Assembly: GCF_000375525.1 (NCBI RefSeq)
Contig: NZ_AQXC01000004.1
Span: forward strand, 1 to 64,000
Direction of reading: 5' to 3'
DNA length: 64,000 nt
DNA from: Corynebacterium propinquum DSM 44285
Lineage (GTDB): Bacteria > Actinomycetota > Actinomycetes > Mycobacteriales > Mycobacteriaceae
How positions within the stretch are numbered: position 1 is the stretch's first letter; every line of letters begins with the position of its first letter. This document shows positions 53,478-62,745 of this stretch, one piece after another. The translations under genes were made by a program, and so were the position numbers. The notes under the pieces are model-generated. The model had not been told where the DNA came from. It searched no databases and saw only the letters and a list, made by a program, of their open reading frames with translations.

Positions 53478-53906
53478 GATTTCGTAGCCTACTGGATGTG
53501 TGGGGCGGAAACCAGCCCAAAGCGGCGAATATTTTTGTAACGCGCTGGGGTTTCTTGGTGTGAACTGGCATTCCACCCATGGTGTAGAAGTGAATTAGAG
53601 GGATTACAGTGATGTAACTTGCTGAGCTGCGCCGATGGAAAAACCTTCAAGCAACACTTCAGGAAATGGGGGGTTCAATGGCAGCTTGAGGGTTGCTGGT
53701 GTGACTGGTGGGGTAGTTGAATCATTTGTGGCGCAAGCGAGGGTGAGCACGTTGGGGAAGACGATGCTCGCTTAGTGGGCGGCTGGCGCGCGCTGGCGTA
53801 GGGTGCTCGCTGTGATGGGGAAGTCGCGGTCGAGTGCCCTATTGCCGTGGGTGCGCTGCCAGCGGTGGCTCGCTAGGATTGCTCGCTAGTGCCGAAAACT
53901 TGTTTG
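53478..53906. other. Long non-coding stretch with GCTCGCT repeats
   Basis: No strong gene; a 46-residue frame starts at ATG 53635 but lacks a ribosome site and protein-like composition. GCTCGCT occurs four times at 53766, 53805, 53868 and 53881. Their meaning is unknown. Confidence 0.5.
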
Positions 53907-54164
53907 TTAGTTTACTTTTTCGCCGTGCTCGTCAATATAGGCAATGACATCGGAGACGGTGCTCCAGTCCTGCACAATGATTTCTTCGAGCCGCACCTTG
54001 AATTCGTCTTCGATCTTGACGACGAGCTCGATCATCGACAGTGAATCAATCGCGAGGTCACGTAGCTTGGCGTCGCGGGTGATGTCATCAGTATCTGCCG
54101 CGCTGGCCTCGTCGAGCAGGGGAACCAGGCGGGTAAAAGTGTCGAGCTTATCGGCGAGATCCAT
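53907..54164 (-). CDS. acpP: Acyl carrier protein
   Basis: 85 residues. The phosphopantetheine site is DSLSMIEL (Ser41), in the DSL context of ACPs, with a second acidic helix IEDEFKVRLEE. Start ATG 54164 is leaderless: TAGACT ends 6 bases upstream. Corynebacteria have few ACPs, mostly for FAS-I independent or meromycolate-like steps, so this stand-alone copy may serve a special pathway. No condensing enzyme or synthase lies nearby. Confidence 0.9.
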   Translation of the reverse strand: MDLADKLDTFTRLVPLLDEASAADTDDITRDAKLRDLAIDSLSMIELVVKIEDEFKVRLEEIIVQDWSTVSDVIAYIDEHGEKVN

Positions 54165-54170
54165 GCTGCC

Positions 54171-54176
54171 AGTCTA
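54171..54176 (-). promoter_or_regulatory. -10 box TAGACT, leaderless acpP
   Basis: Minus strand TAGACT ends 6 bases before ATG 54164. Confidence 0.5.
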
Positions 54177-54519
54177 GGCCATATTCGGTGCTGATTGGTT
54201 TGGAGGGTTTGAACATGCAATTCGGAACTTGGTCACATTTAAGTCGTTGAGGGCCTTAAAAATGGCTTGGGTACTATATAGTAAAACGATATAAATCCAT
54301 CAAAGTCTATTGAAGGATACAAAAATTTAACGCCACGATAAAATATCGCAACGAGTCGAGGTGTTCCCTCGAATCTGAATATTGCTCGCGTTGTGACCTC
54401 TAAGGCAAATATACTTGTTTTAGAGGTAATATTGCGTGCGATGATTTCTATATAAGTTGATGTGTTTTAAATGCGGCGAGTAATTAATGATCCACGAGAA
54501 TTAGAAAGAGTCAATAACG
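54177..54519. promoter_or_regulatory. AT-rich upstream region of the adhesin gene
   Basis: No gene. It is clearly more AT-rich than the surrounding core DNA. ACTATATAGT (about 54271-54280) and several TATAAN boxes could act as promoter elements. AGAAAGAG lies about 9 bases before the TTG start at 54520. Confidence 0.45.
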
Positions 54520-57500
54520 TTGAGCCGCATAGCGCGAAGAGGCATTGTTGCTGCCTTTATCCTTCTGTTGATTTCGGGGATTGTTCCTTCGTTGGCACAG
54601 CCCGATGAGCCAGGAATATATAATCCGACTGCATCTGCACAAACAGCCCCGCAGGAGTCATTAACTATTGCTGATGTCAGCATAACTGGCACCGAAGATG
54701 AGAATGCCACTATGACCTTGGCGGCGCTAGCTCCAACTAAAATGGGCCGTGTACAGATTACAGCGGAGTCAGGTTTTGGTGTGGCCGATGCACCGTTGGT
54801 AAATAGCTTGACGATTGCTGGAGTGGTTTACCCTGTGGATTGGGTGCAGGCAACGGCTGATCGGCTCACAATTGAAGCAGATACCGAAGTTGATCTCCAG
54901 CCGGGCACGGAAATTCTTGTTCAGTGGTCGAAAGAGGAAGAGGTTCTTCCACCTGTAGATTCCTACCGTGCCGTGATGGAGGAAGTGCCGGGCTTGGATT
55001 CGGAAGCTCTGCCTGCTGGTGATGGAGTTCCTGTGGAAGGAGATGGCGCTGGGCGTGTGGATCTGAGGTCTCGTGCGGCAGTCTTAGATCCCAGTGTAAT
55101 GGACAGGGCTGCTGTGGCGCAGGGGGATCCTTTTTCTCGTGCACGATATGATGAGATTCCGGTAAATAATGGGAGGCATAATACCTGCAGAAAATCGGGA
55201 AATTCCTTAAAAGTTAAGAGATGGTGGGAACCAGGCACACACGAAGCTGTTGACCTTGTTCAGGTGAAACTACCGAATCAAGGAAACATTGATCTTAGTG
55301 CGTCTGCCGTGGAGCTCTCTTTTGGGTCTAACCCAGAAAAGGAATGGGGGCGAATTAGGTTGCAGAACGGCACAGATTATTCGGTCTGGCGCCAGGGCAA
55401 TTCTGTGTTTTTTGAGTTGACTCGTTCCCATATGCGAGCACCCAGCGATCAAAAATCCTACGATGTAGAGGTTGAGCTGCCTTTTTCTGGTAGTGCCTGG
55501 CGGCTGAGCTGTAATATTGAACTCTACCGAAAGCAGTCCTCTTCACCTGAAGACCCAGCGGAGTTCAATCCGACGTACCCAGTCAATTTCGACTTGCTGG
55601 ATTATCCGCGCACTGCAGACACCTGTACAAAATCAGGCGAAGTGGTCACTGCTACTTCCAAATGGGGAAATGACTTAGAAGTATTGCGTCAAGGCGGTGT
55701 TGATGTCGTTGAAGTGAAACTGTCCGGAGCGCAGCATCTTGTTAGTCGCGTGAAAACTACCGATTCGAAGATGCAATTGCGCTTTGGATCCGACACAGGT
55801 GGTTGGAAAGTGCTAAACAAAGGCAGCGACTATTCGGTATCTGTCAGCGGCAACAGCGTGTATTTCAGGCTGAATAAGATACAGAAACATGCCAATCGCA
55901 ATGATTATCGTGTTCAGGCGCAAATTCCCTTGTTAGGTTCATTTGGTCGCTGCGATATTGATTTATGGAGGGAAGGTCCGGAGTGGTTCGACCGAACCTG
56001 GTCGAAGCTTAATTTAGGCGAAGCTGAAACCCCTCGCGCGGAACTTGGATGGCTTCCTGCATCCGAAAAGAATCCCCCGTTGCCGCAGCGTTGTGGGGTT
56101 AATGTTGCACTAGTTTTCGACACTTCTGATTCCTTGTTGCAGCATCCGCAAGGACCGAAGGCTAGCCGTGCCGCAGGTCTTAGCATTATTAATGCGCTGG
56201 AGGGCACAGGCAGCAACATGGCGATCTATAACTTCGCTTCACTGGCTAGACGAGTGAATGATATTCATGCAGACAAACAAAGCTTGAATGATGACGTGGG
56301 CGTGAAAAAACTCCGCGATGCTGTGGACGGATTTAATGCAAGGTTTACGAGAAACGAACACGGTGGTACAAACTACCAAGTAGGGTTAAAGCAGGTACCG
56401 AATGGCGAGTTTGATGTTGTTTATTTCATCACCGATGGACTCCCCACTACTAATAACACTGATTACCCTGGGGAAGGTTTCGACAACGGAAACCAGATTA
56501 ATAAGAGCGATCTTTCATTAGCTGTGGAAGCAGCAAATGAGCTCAAGGCTCACGGAGCGCGCATTGAAACCGTCATGGTGGGTATTGAACCGATCACTGA
56601 ACACATCCTCAATGATGGTTTCTTCAACCTGAACCGTGTTGGTGGGAAACCTGAAAAATGGAAAAAGTTTGGCGAATACGGTTATCCGAGTTATGTCGAC
56701 CCGCAGAAAGGAAAGGACCAAAAAATCCCTTCCGATTCTGTGCGCGATATGATCGAAATCGGTGGTCAGATCATGATCGCGGATAAGCCAGATTTTGATA
56801 GGCGCCACTTCGAAGTCACTAACCAGCCGGAGATATGGCGCGCTGGCATCCGAAAGACAGAAAGCATTGCCGCGGATATTTCCAGCCCGGACGCCGTCAC
56901 GTTGGTTGACAAGTTCAGCAAACTGGAAGATAGCTTGAGAGACCTTGTGCTGAAGAATTGTTTTGGTTCGATAAACGTCACGAAGTTGATCCGAGGCGAA
57001 AACAACCAGGTTTCCCCAGGACAAGATTGGACGTTTGAAACTTCAACCGTAGACGGGAAAAACCGTATTGTTAACGGTGCAGACGGGAAAACACTTGCGA
57101 ATCAAGTAACCGATACAACCAACGATCAAGGTAATTTCGGGCGGAAACTCAATCAGAAGAATCAAACGGCACAGATATCCCAGCAAGTAAAGGTTGTTGA
57201 ACAACAACAACCAGGTTTCGTGTTGCAACCGTATCCTGAGAACAAAAACGCTACGTGTACCGCTACGGTTTTTGATGCCAGAATTAACAAGTGGAAAACC
57301 GAAGATGCTCCAGTAGCAAACGTTGATGATGCGATGAAGCCAGGATTTACAGTTGCGGTGCCAGCTAGCGCAATCGTGAATTGTAGCGTCGTCAATGCTC
57401 GAGCATCGAAGCTGATGCTGACTGTGAAGAAAGTGAGTTTCGGAGATGATGCAAAGCCGTTGGATGGCTCCAAATTTAGCTTGTATAAGGTCTCAGGATC

Positions 57501-57870
57501 CGAGCGTACGCTGGTTAGCAACTTGGACGGCAAGAATATGGACATTAAGGATCTTGAATTAGGCAAGCGGTATGAACTCGTCGAGACCCAGGCTCCAAGT
57601 GGCTACCAGCTGTTATCTCGGCCGATTACTTTCGATCTAGTCGCAACTGGAACTGGTGTGCAGCAACTACAGCTAGTAGGCGGAGCGGAGCAATTCCCGG
57701 AAGTGACTGTCACCCAAGGAACTGAGGCGAACCAGCTAATCATGCAGGTCGCTAACATCTCTAAGCCTGTACTTCCACGAACCGGAGGGCCGGGACTTTA
57801 TGGGGCGCTGGTAATTGGAGTTGCGCTGCTACTGGTCGGCATCATGCTTACGCGGCGGGCAAGGGGATAA
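54520..57870 (+). CDS. LPXTG cell-wall adhesin with vWA domain (SpaC-like pilus tip protein)
   Basis: 1116 residues, TTG start behind AGAAAGAG. Signal peptide ~1-27. Residues ~221-335 and ~367-482 are two copies of a ~115-residue domain, each opening with TC-x-KSG and closing with C-x-I-x-L-(Y/W)-R. A vWA domain follows (~525-800) with MIDAS sequence DTSDS, then GGTNYQ and FITDGLPT. A SpaA-type Cna_B domain (~965-1050; KLMLTVKKVSF, LVETQAPSGYQL) precedes the sorting signal LPRTGG, a membrane helix and RRARG. This matches minor/tip pilins that bind host surfaces. No sortase or other pilin lies in the window. Lower GC suggests transfer. Confidence 0.88.
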   Translation: MSRIARRGIVAAFILLLISGIVPSLAQPDEPGIYNPTASAQTAPQESLTIADVSITGTEDENATMTLAALAPTKMGRVQITAESGFGVADAPLVNSLTIAGVVYPVDWVQATADRLTIEADTEVDLQPGTEILVQWSKEEEVLPPVDSYRAVMEEVPGLDSEALPAGDGVPVEGDGAGRVDLRSRAAVLDPSVMDRAAVAQGDPFSRARYDEIPVNNGRHNTCRKSGNSLKVKRWWEPGTHEAVDLVQVKLPNQGNIDLSASAVELSFGSNPEKEWGRIRLQNGTDYSVWRQGNSVFFELTRSHMRAPSDQKSYDVEVELPFSGSAWRLSCNIELYRKQSSSPEDPAEFNPTYPVNFDLLDYPRTADTCTKSGEVVTATSKWGNDLEVLRQGGVDVVEVKLSGAQHLVSRVKTTDSKMQLRFGSDTGGWKVLNKGSDYSVSVSGNSVYFRLNKIQKHANRNDYRVQAQIPLLGSFGRCDIDLWREGPEWFDRTWSKLNLGEAETPRAELGWLPASEKNPPLPQRCGVNVALVFDTSDSLLQHPQGPKASRAAGLSIINALEGTGSNMAIYNFASLARRVNDIHADKQSLNDDVGVKKLRDAVDGFNARFTRNEHGGTNYQVGLKQVPNGEFDVVYFITDGLPTTNNTDYPGEGFDNGNQINKSDLSLAVEAANELKAHGARIETVMVGIEPITEHILNDGFFNLNRVGGKPEKWKKFGEYGYPSYVDPQKGKDQKIPSDSVRDMIEIGGQIMIADKPDFDRRHFEVTNQPEIWRAGIRKTESIAADISSPDAVTLVDKFSKLEDSLRDLVLKNCFGSINVTKLIRGENNQVSPGQDWTFETSTVDGKNRIVNGADGKTLANQVTDTTNDQGNFGRKLNQKNQTAQISQQVKVVEQQQPGFVLQPYPENKNATCTATVFDARINKWKTEDAPVANVDDAMKPGFTVAVPASAIVNCSVVNARASKLMLTVKKVSFGDDAKPLDGSKFSLYKVSGSERTLVSNLDGKNMDIKDLELGKRYELVETQAPSGYQLLSRPITFDLVATGTGVQQLQLVGGAEQFPEVTVTQGTEANQLIMQVANISKPVLPRTGGPGLYGALVIGVALLLVGIMLTRRARG

Positions 57871-57904
57871 GACAGCAATAATTTTGAACTGAGCCAGAGA
57901 CCAT

Positions 57905-57948
57905 AGGGCCCTATGCTATCGATCCACTAATCGACAGCATAGGGCCCT
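57905..57948. terminator. Strong hairpin after the adhesin gene
   Basis: AGGGCCCTATGCT (57905-57917) pairs with AGCATAGGGCCCT (57936-57948), extended inside by TCGAT/ATCGA with a CCACTA loop; about 19 bp of stem with one mismatch. There is no T-tract, so it may act in both directions. Confidence 0.75.
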
Positions 57949-58086
57949 TGAGCATTACAATTGTGGGTTGGTGTTATGGACGTTCTGAAGCCCAGCGAAT
58001 ACGCTAGGGAAAATAGTAGACGGAAGACAACGAGAATAAGGCTGCCGCTGAATTAATTGGTTGCTGTGCCCCTACTCAGCTCGTTA

Positions 58087-58680
58087 CTACAGTAAACGTT
58101 TCCACCACTTGTCTTGGCTACTAACTCGATGAATTCTTACCGATGAGCCTGAGATCGTTCCGGTGAGAATCACGCGCGGGGCATTCGGGTTTGGGTCGGT
58201 GTCGTCAATATCGAATGTTGAGGCAATGTTGTTCGTCATACGGTTTTCGAATGCAACCCCTAAGGGAGCGATAATACGAATCGTCGCCATTCTAGCCGTA
58301 ATGTTGAACTCAGTGACTAGGGAATCCGCGTGTGCCTGGCGGAGATCAATATGGAGTGTGCCTGCATTTGCAACAAACTCTTGTCGCACAGGGACCCGCC
58401 AATCGCCGTTTAACTCGATCGTGCCGAAGGTGGTCTTCAGGGGCGCCGGAGGTGGCATTTTTCTGGCATTCGGCCGGACAGGAGGACTAGCAGATTGATA
58501 CTGTTGTGCAGCCTGTCCCAGGTAATCCCGTCGGATCGACTGCAAAACATCCATCGAATCACTGGTCCACACGATCCCGAGCAAGTAATCGAACTGTTTA
58601 ATGTTAATGCGCCCCGTGCCCACCGCGCGGGTGAGTTCATCCTGCAATTGTTGGCGCTGCTGCGGCGATGGGCTAGACAT
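58087..58680 (-). CDS. DUF1707/LiaF-like protein
   Basis: 197 residues. N-terminal DUF1707-type segment (~1-50: QQLQDELTRAVGTGRINIKQFDYLLG), a Pro-rich linker, then a beta-helix-like C-terminal domain (~85-185: FGTIELNGDW, ITARMATIRIIAPLGVAFEN, RVILTGTISGSSVRIHRV) as in LiaF/toastrack proteins. No membrane segment. Such proteins are linked to envelope stress sensing. Stands alone; poor ribosome site. Confidence 0.7.
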   Translation of the reverse strand: MSSPSPQQRQQLQDELTRAVGTGRINIKQFDYLLGIVWTSDSMDVLQSIRRDYLGQAAQQYQSASPPVRPNARKMPPPAPLKTTFGTIELNGDWRVPVRQEFVANAGTLHIDLRQAHADSLVTEFNITARMATIRIIAPLGVAFENRMTNNIASTFDIDDTDPNPNAPRVILTGTISGSSVRIHRVSSQDKWWKRLL

Positions 58681-59029
58681 CGTTTCACCAATCCAATACT
58701 TTAAGCAAACTGGGGATAATACGTTGTTTTATATTACGGCGTTCAGTGAGATTTCATGGGCAGGGATAAGGAAAGTCCTAGTCATAGTCCCCCGCGGGTG
58801 GGGTAATCACGGTTTAGCACTCGGTGGATTGGCCGGAGATTTACATGACTAAACCCCGGCTAGAGGAGTCTACGCGATGAATAACGCGAAAGCCTCCAGC
58901 CGGGGCACGGCAGCTGGCCAGATAGCCTGCTAGCCAGCAAACGCGCTCGCCAACTAGCCAACCAACCGGGGCCAACCAACTAACCAGCAAAAACTAGCCA
59001 GCTACAGCTACAGCTTAGGCCTCAATTAC
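58681..59029. other. Spacer downstream of aceE with hairpin and CCAGC/CCAAC repeats
   Basis: No gene. A hairpin at 58854-58905 (CCCCGGCTAGAGG facing CCTCCAGCCGGGG, one mismatch) follows aceE on the minus strand. Between it and the aceE stop, 58910-59020 is packed with CTAGCCAGC-, GCCAACC- and AGCTACAGC-like direct repeats. Confidence 0.55.
58854..58905 (-). terminator. Hairpin terminator downstream of aceE
   Basis: 13-base arms with one mismatch; the loop contains a further CGCG/CGCG pairing. On the minus strand the sequence after it reads GTTTAGTC. Confidence 0.65.
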
Positions 59030-61801
59030 TTATGCCTTGGTCGGATCATCCAAGTGGAACTTCTTGGCTGCCTTCTCGGCAACTTCTTCGTCCACGGTGC
59101 CTTCCTTGGCCAGGTTCAGCAGGGTGGCGACGACGATGGATTCAGCGTCGATGTTGAAGTAGCGGCGTGCGGCCTCACGGGTATCGGAGAAGCCGAAGCC
59201 GTCGGCGCCCAGTGCGGTGTAGGTGCCCGGCACGTATGGGCGCAGCTTCTTTTGCAGGTCGGTGCCGAAGTCGGAAACACCAACGAATGGGCCGTCGAAG
59301 CCTTCCAGCTGCTTGGTTACGAATGGCTTTTCTGGGTTGATTTTGCCCTGCTGCAGCGCTTCTTTGTTGCGTGCGGCAGCTTCGCGGGCCAGCTCGATCC
59401 ACGAGGTCACGGAGAATACAGACGCCTTGACGTCGAATTCTTCGGCCAGGATTTTCTGTGCGCGCAGTGCTTCGACCATGCCCACGCCAGAGGCCAAGAT
59501 GTTGGCTGGAATGGAGCCGGATTCTGCCGTGTTGTAGTGGTAGATGCCGCGGTGCAGGCCTTCCACGTCCAGATCTTCTGGCTCGGCAGGCTGATCCATT
59601 GGCTCGTTGTAGACGGTGAGGTAGTAGATGACATCTTCTCCGCCTTCTGGGCCGTACATCCGGTCGATGCCGCGGTGCACCAGGTGCGCAATTTCGTAGG
59701 CAAAGGCTGGATCGTAGGTCACCACAGCTGGGTTGGTGGCGGCCAGCATTGGTGAGTGGCCGTCCATGTGCTGCAGGCCTTCACCGGTCAGGGTGGTGCG
59801 GCCTGCGGTGGCGCCAACCAGGAAGCCGCGGGCCATTTGGTCGCCAGCTGCCCAGATGCCGTCGCCGGTGCGCTGGAAGCCGAACATCGAGTAGAAGATG
59901 TACAGCGGAATCATTGGCTCGCCGTGGGTGGCGTACGAAGTACCAGCTGCGGTGAATGATGCCACCGAGCCAGCCTCGTTGATACCCTCGTGCAGCATCT
60001 GGCCGTCCTTGGCCTCGGTGTAGGACAGCATCAGGTTGTGGTCTACCGGCACGTAGTTCTGGCCGTGTGGGTTGTAGATCTTCAGCGTTGGGAACCAGGA
60101 GTCCATGCCGAAGGTGCGGGCCTCATCCGGAATAATCGGAACGACGCGCTTGCCCAGTTCCTTATCGCGCATGAGTTCTTTGAAGGTACGTACCAGCGCC
60201 ATGGTGGTGGCAACCTGGTTCTTGCCGGAACCCTTGCGCACGCTGCGCAGCTTGTCCAGCGGTGGTACCTCGATTGGCGAATACTTCGTGCGGCGCTCCG
60301 GCAGATAACCGCCGAGTTCTTTCCGACGTTCCAGCATGTACTTGATCTCGTCGGCGTCTTTGCCTGGGTGGTAGTACGGCGGCAGGGCAGGATCTTTTTC
60401 CAGCTGCTCGTCGGAAAATGGGATGCCCTGCTTGTCGCGGAACAGCTTGAGATCGTCCAAGCCGATCTTCTTCATCTGGTGCGTGGCGTTACGGCCCTCG
60501 AAGTTGTGGCCCAGGCCGTAGCCCTTGATGGTCAGCGCCAGGATGGCGGTTGGGCGGCCATCTTTCTTTTCGGTGGCGCGCTTGTAGGCTGCGTAGATCT
60601 TGCGGTAGTCGTGGCCGCCGCGGCGCAGGGCCCAAATTTCTTCGTCGGTCATGTCTTCGACGAGCTTGGCGGTGCGCTCGTCGCGGCCGAAGAAGTGCTC
60701 GCGCACGTAGGCGCCGTCGTTGGCCTTGAAGGTCTGGTAGTCACCGTCGGCGGTGTTGTTCATGATGTTGACCAGTGCGCCGTCTTTGTCGGCGGTCAGC
60801 AGCTTGTCCCATTCGCGGCCCCAGACAATCTTGATCACGTCCCAGCCGGAGCCCAGGAAGAAGGACTCGAGCTCTTGGATGATTTGCGAGTTACCGCGCA
60901 CTGGGCCGTCGAGGCGCTGCAGGTTGCAGTTGACGATGAATGTCAAGTTGTCCAGGCCGTTCAGGGCAGCGAAGTGCACCAGGCCGCGGGATTCGGCTTC
61001 GTCCATCTCGCCGTCGCCTAGGAAGGCCCAGACGTGCTGGTCGGAGGTGTCTTTGATGCCGCGGTTTTCCAGGTACTTGTTAAAGCGCGCCTGGTAGATG
61101 GCATTCATCGGGCCCAGGCCCATGGACACGGTAGGGAATTCCCAGAACCAGTCCATGCCCTTCGGGTGTGGGTAGGAAGGCAGGCCGTTGTTCGGGCCAC
61201 GCGAAACTTCCTGGCGGAAGCCGTCGAGGTCTTCTTCATCCAAGCGGCCTTCCAGGAAGGCGCGGGCGTACATGCCGGGCGAGGCGTGGCCTTGGAAGAA
61301 GACCTGGTCGCCGCCGGATGGGTGGTCTTTGCCTTTGAAGAAGTGGTTGTAGCCAACCTCATAGAGTGGGGCGGCACCAGCGTAGGTGGAAATGTGCCCA
61401 CCGACGCCAATGCCTTCGCGCTGCGCACGGTGTACCATCACGGCGGCGTTCCAGCGCATCCAACGTCGGTAGCGCTTCTCAATTTCCTCATCGCCCGGGA
61501 ATTCTGGTTCCTGGTCGGTGGGGATGGTGTTGACGAAGTCCGTCGAAGTCAGCGACGGCAGCGGTACGCGTTTCGCCGAGGCGCGCTCCAGCAGGCGCAG
61601 CATGAGGTAGCGCGCGCGGTCAGAAGAGGCATTTTCTAGCAGCCCGTCGAGCGAGTCCATCCATTCCCGGGTTTCTTCCGGGTCTTGGTCGTTCAGGTAG
61701 GAGGCAACGCCGTCCCGGATCAGCGGGTGGTTGGATTCGTCGCTGCCGAAGTCCTGCGCGGGGTTTTTGCTGTTTGCAGAATTGTCAGAGTGATCTGCCA
61801 T
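59030..61801 (-). CDS. aceE: Pyruvate dehydrogenase E1 component (homodimeric type)
   Basis: 923 residues from ATG 61801 (AAGGAGAACCAC upstream). Homodimeric E1: thiamine-diphosphate motif [16 protein letters not shown] ... FIVNCNLQR, and [36 protein letters not shown] in the second half. It decarboxylates pyruvate and passes acetyl to the E2 lipoyl protein. In corynebacteria it joins a hybrid complex with 2-oxoglutarate dehydrogenase components. The gene stands alone. Confidence 0.96.
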   Translation of the reverse strand: MADHSDNSANSKNPAQDFGSDESNHPLIRDGVASYLNDQDPEETREWMDSLDGLLENASSDRARYLMLRLLERASAKRVPLPSLTSTDFVNTIPTDQEPEFPGDEEIEKRYRRWMRWNAAVMVHRAQREGIGVGGHISTYAGAAPLYEVGYNHFFKGKDHPSGGDQVFFQGHASPGMYARAFLEGRLDEEDLDGFRQEVSRGPNNGLPSYPHPKGMDWFWEFPTVSMGLGPMNAIYQARFNKYLENRGIKDTSDQHVWAFLGDGEMDEAESRGLVHFAALNGLDNLTFIVNCNLQRLDGPVRGNSQIIQELESFFLGSGWDVIKIVWGREWDKLLTADKDGALVNIMNNTADGDYQTFKANDGAYVREHFFGRDERTAKLVEDMTDEEIWALRRGGHDYRKIYAAYKRATEKKDGRPTAILALTIKGYGLGHNFEGRNATHQMKKIGLDDLKLFRDKQGIPFSDEQLEKDPALPPYYHPGKDADEIKYMLERRKELGGYLPERRTKYSPIEVPPLDKLRSVRKGSGKNQVATTMALVRTFKELMRDKELGKRVVPIIPDEARTFGMDSWFPTLKIYNPHGQNYVPVDHNLMLSYTEAKDGQMLHEGINEAGSVASFTAAGTSYATHGEPMIPLYIFYSMFGFQRTGDGIWAAGDQMARGFLVGATAGRTTLTGEGLQHMDGHSPMLAATNPAVVTYDPAFAYEIAHLVHRGIDRMYGPEGGEDVIYYLTVYNEPMDQPAEPEDLDVEGLHRGIYHYNTAESGSIPANILASGVGMVEALRAQKILAEEFDVKASVFSVTSWIELAREAAARNKEALQQGKINPEKPFVTKQLEGFDGPFVGVSDFGTDLQKKLRPYVPGTYTALGADGFGFSDTREAARRYFNIDAESIVVATLLNLAKEGTVDEEVAEKAAKKFHLDDPTKA

Positions 61802-62087
61802 GTGGTTCTCCTTGCACAGATATTTTTGCACCAGTTTTGCACCGATAGGCCGCGCTCACGCCGTTGAAACTGGGGTGCAGGCGGCGTTTGCCGATGTATA
61901 ACCAGCCTCGCGGCAGCGCGCGGTGTGTGGGGTCCATGTTACCCGTGCTCACCGATGGTTGAACAACGCTAAGTAATTACGGCGGAATAACCCCGCATAT
62001 CTCACATTTTCGGCGCTAATCGTTGTAGGGTGTGGCTTAAAGCTGTAATCAAGCTGTAACCGAGAAAACTCAGGAAGGATTAACACA

Positions 62088-62531
62088 GTGGTAGACACTC
62101 CGGGTGGCGAGGAGCGCACCCAGGATCTTGCACAGCGCCTTGGAATCGAAAAAGGCATGGTGGTGCAAGAAGTTGGTTGGGACGAAGACTGCGACAGCAG
62201 CATTTCCGAGGCCATTGAGGACGTTATCGGCGAAGAGCTGTTGGATGCAGATACCGATGAGCTTTGCGACGTCGTCCTGCTGTGGTGGCGGGAAGAAGAC
62301 GGGGACCTTGTCGACGGTTTGGTGGACTCGATCACTCCGCTTGCCGACGGCGGCTGCATCTGGTTACTGACCCCTGGTGCGCAAAAGCCGGGCACTGTGG
62401 AACCTGGTGTGATCTCTGAATCTGCCCAGCTGGCTGGAATGGTGCAGACGAAGGCTGATCGCTTCGGTGATTGGCAGGCTTCCTGCTTGGTGGGCCGCGG
62501 CTATACCAAGTCCAAAGGCGCTGCAGTATAA
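62088..62531 (+). CDS. DUF3052-family protein
   Basis: 147 residues, GTG start behind GGAAGGA. Acidic, with a middle like WWREEDGDLVDGLVDSITPL and the ending FGDWQASCLVGRGYTK. Actinobacterial DUF3052 genes are regularly divergent from aceE, as here. Function unknown. Confidence 0.85.
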   Translation: MVDTPGGEERTQDLAQRLGIEKGMVVQEVGWDEDCDSSISEAIEDVIGEELLDADTDELCDVVLLWWREEDGDLVDGLVDSITPLADGGCIWLLTPGAQKPGTVEPGVISESAQLAGMVQTKADRFGDWQASCLVGRGYTKSKGAAV

Positions 62532-62626
62532 CGTTCTATAACCCCATAAAATGACGCTTAACCTGGCGATTTGCCAAAGTTTATGATGGTCATGTTATGG
62601 TGTACCAGTACCTCGCACAGAGGGAT

Positions 62627-62699
62627 GCGGCTTTAGCTCAGCTGGAAGAGCAACTGGTTTACACCCAGTAGGTCGGGGGTTCGATCCCCTCAGGCCGCA
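62627..62699 (+). tRNA. tRNA-Val (TAC)
   Basis: 73-nt cloverleaf: acceptor GCGGCTT/AGGCCGC, anticodon stem ACTGG/CCAGT with loop TTTACAC (TAC), T-loop GGTTCGATCCC. The CCA is not encoded. Confidence 0.95.
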
Positions 62700-62710
62700 C
62701 AGTTGTGAAG

Positions 62711-62745
62711 TCTCGAGACATCGTTCCTATTTCGGTGTCTCGAGA
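62711..62745 (+). terminator. Terminator after tRNA-Val
   Basis: TCTCGAGACA / TGTCTCGAGA 10-bp perfect stem, 15-base loop, then TTTTCTTCGTTTT. Its right arm coincides with the likely left end of the IS481 element. Confidence 0.8.

Noticed and set aside
59990-61021. Long plus-strand open frames inside aceE (343 codons and others)
   Set aside because: GC-rich antisense shadows of a fully conserved gene; composition (VV/AA/HV runs) is typical of such shadows.
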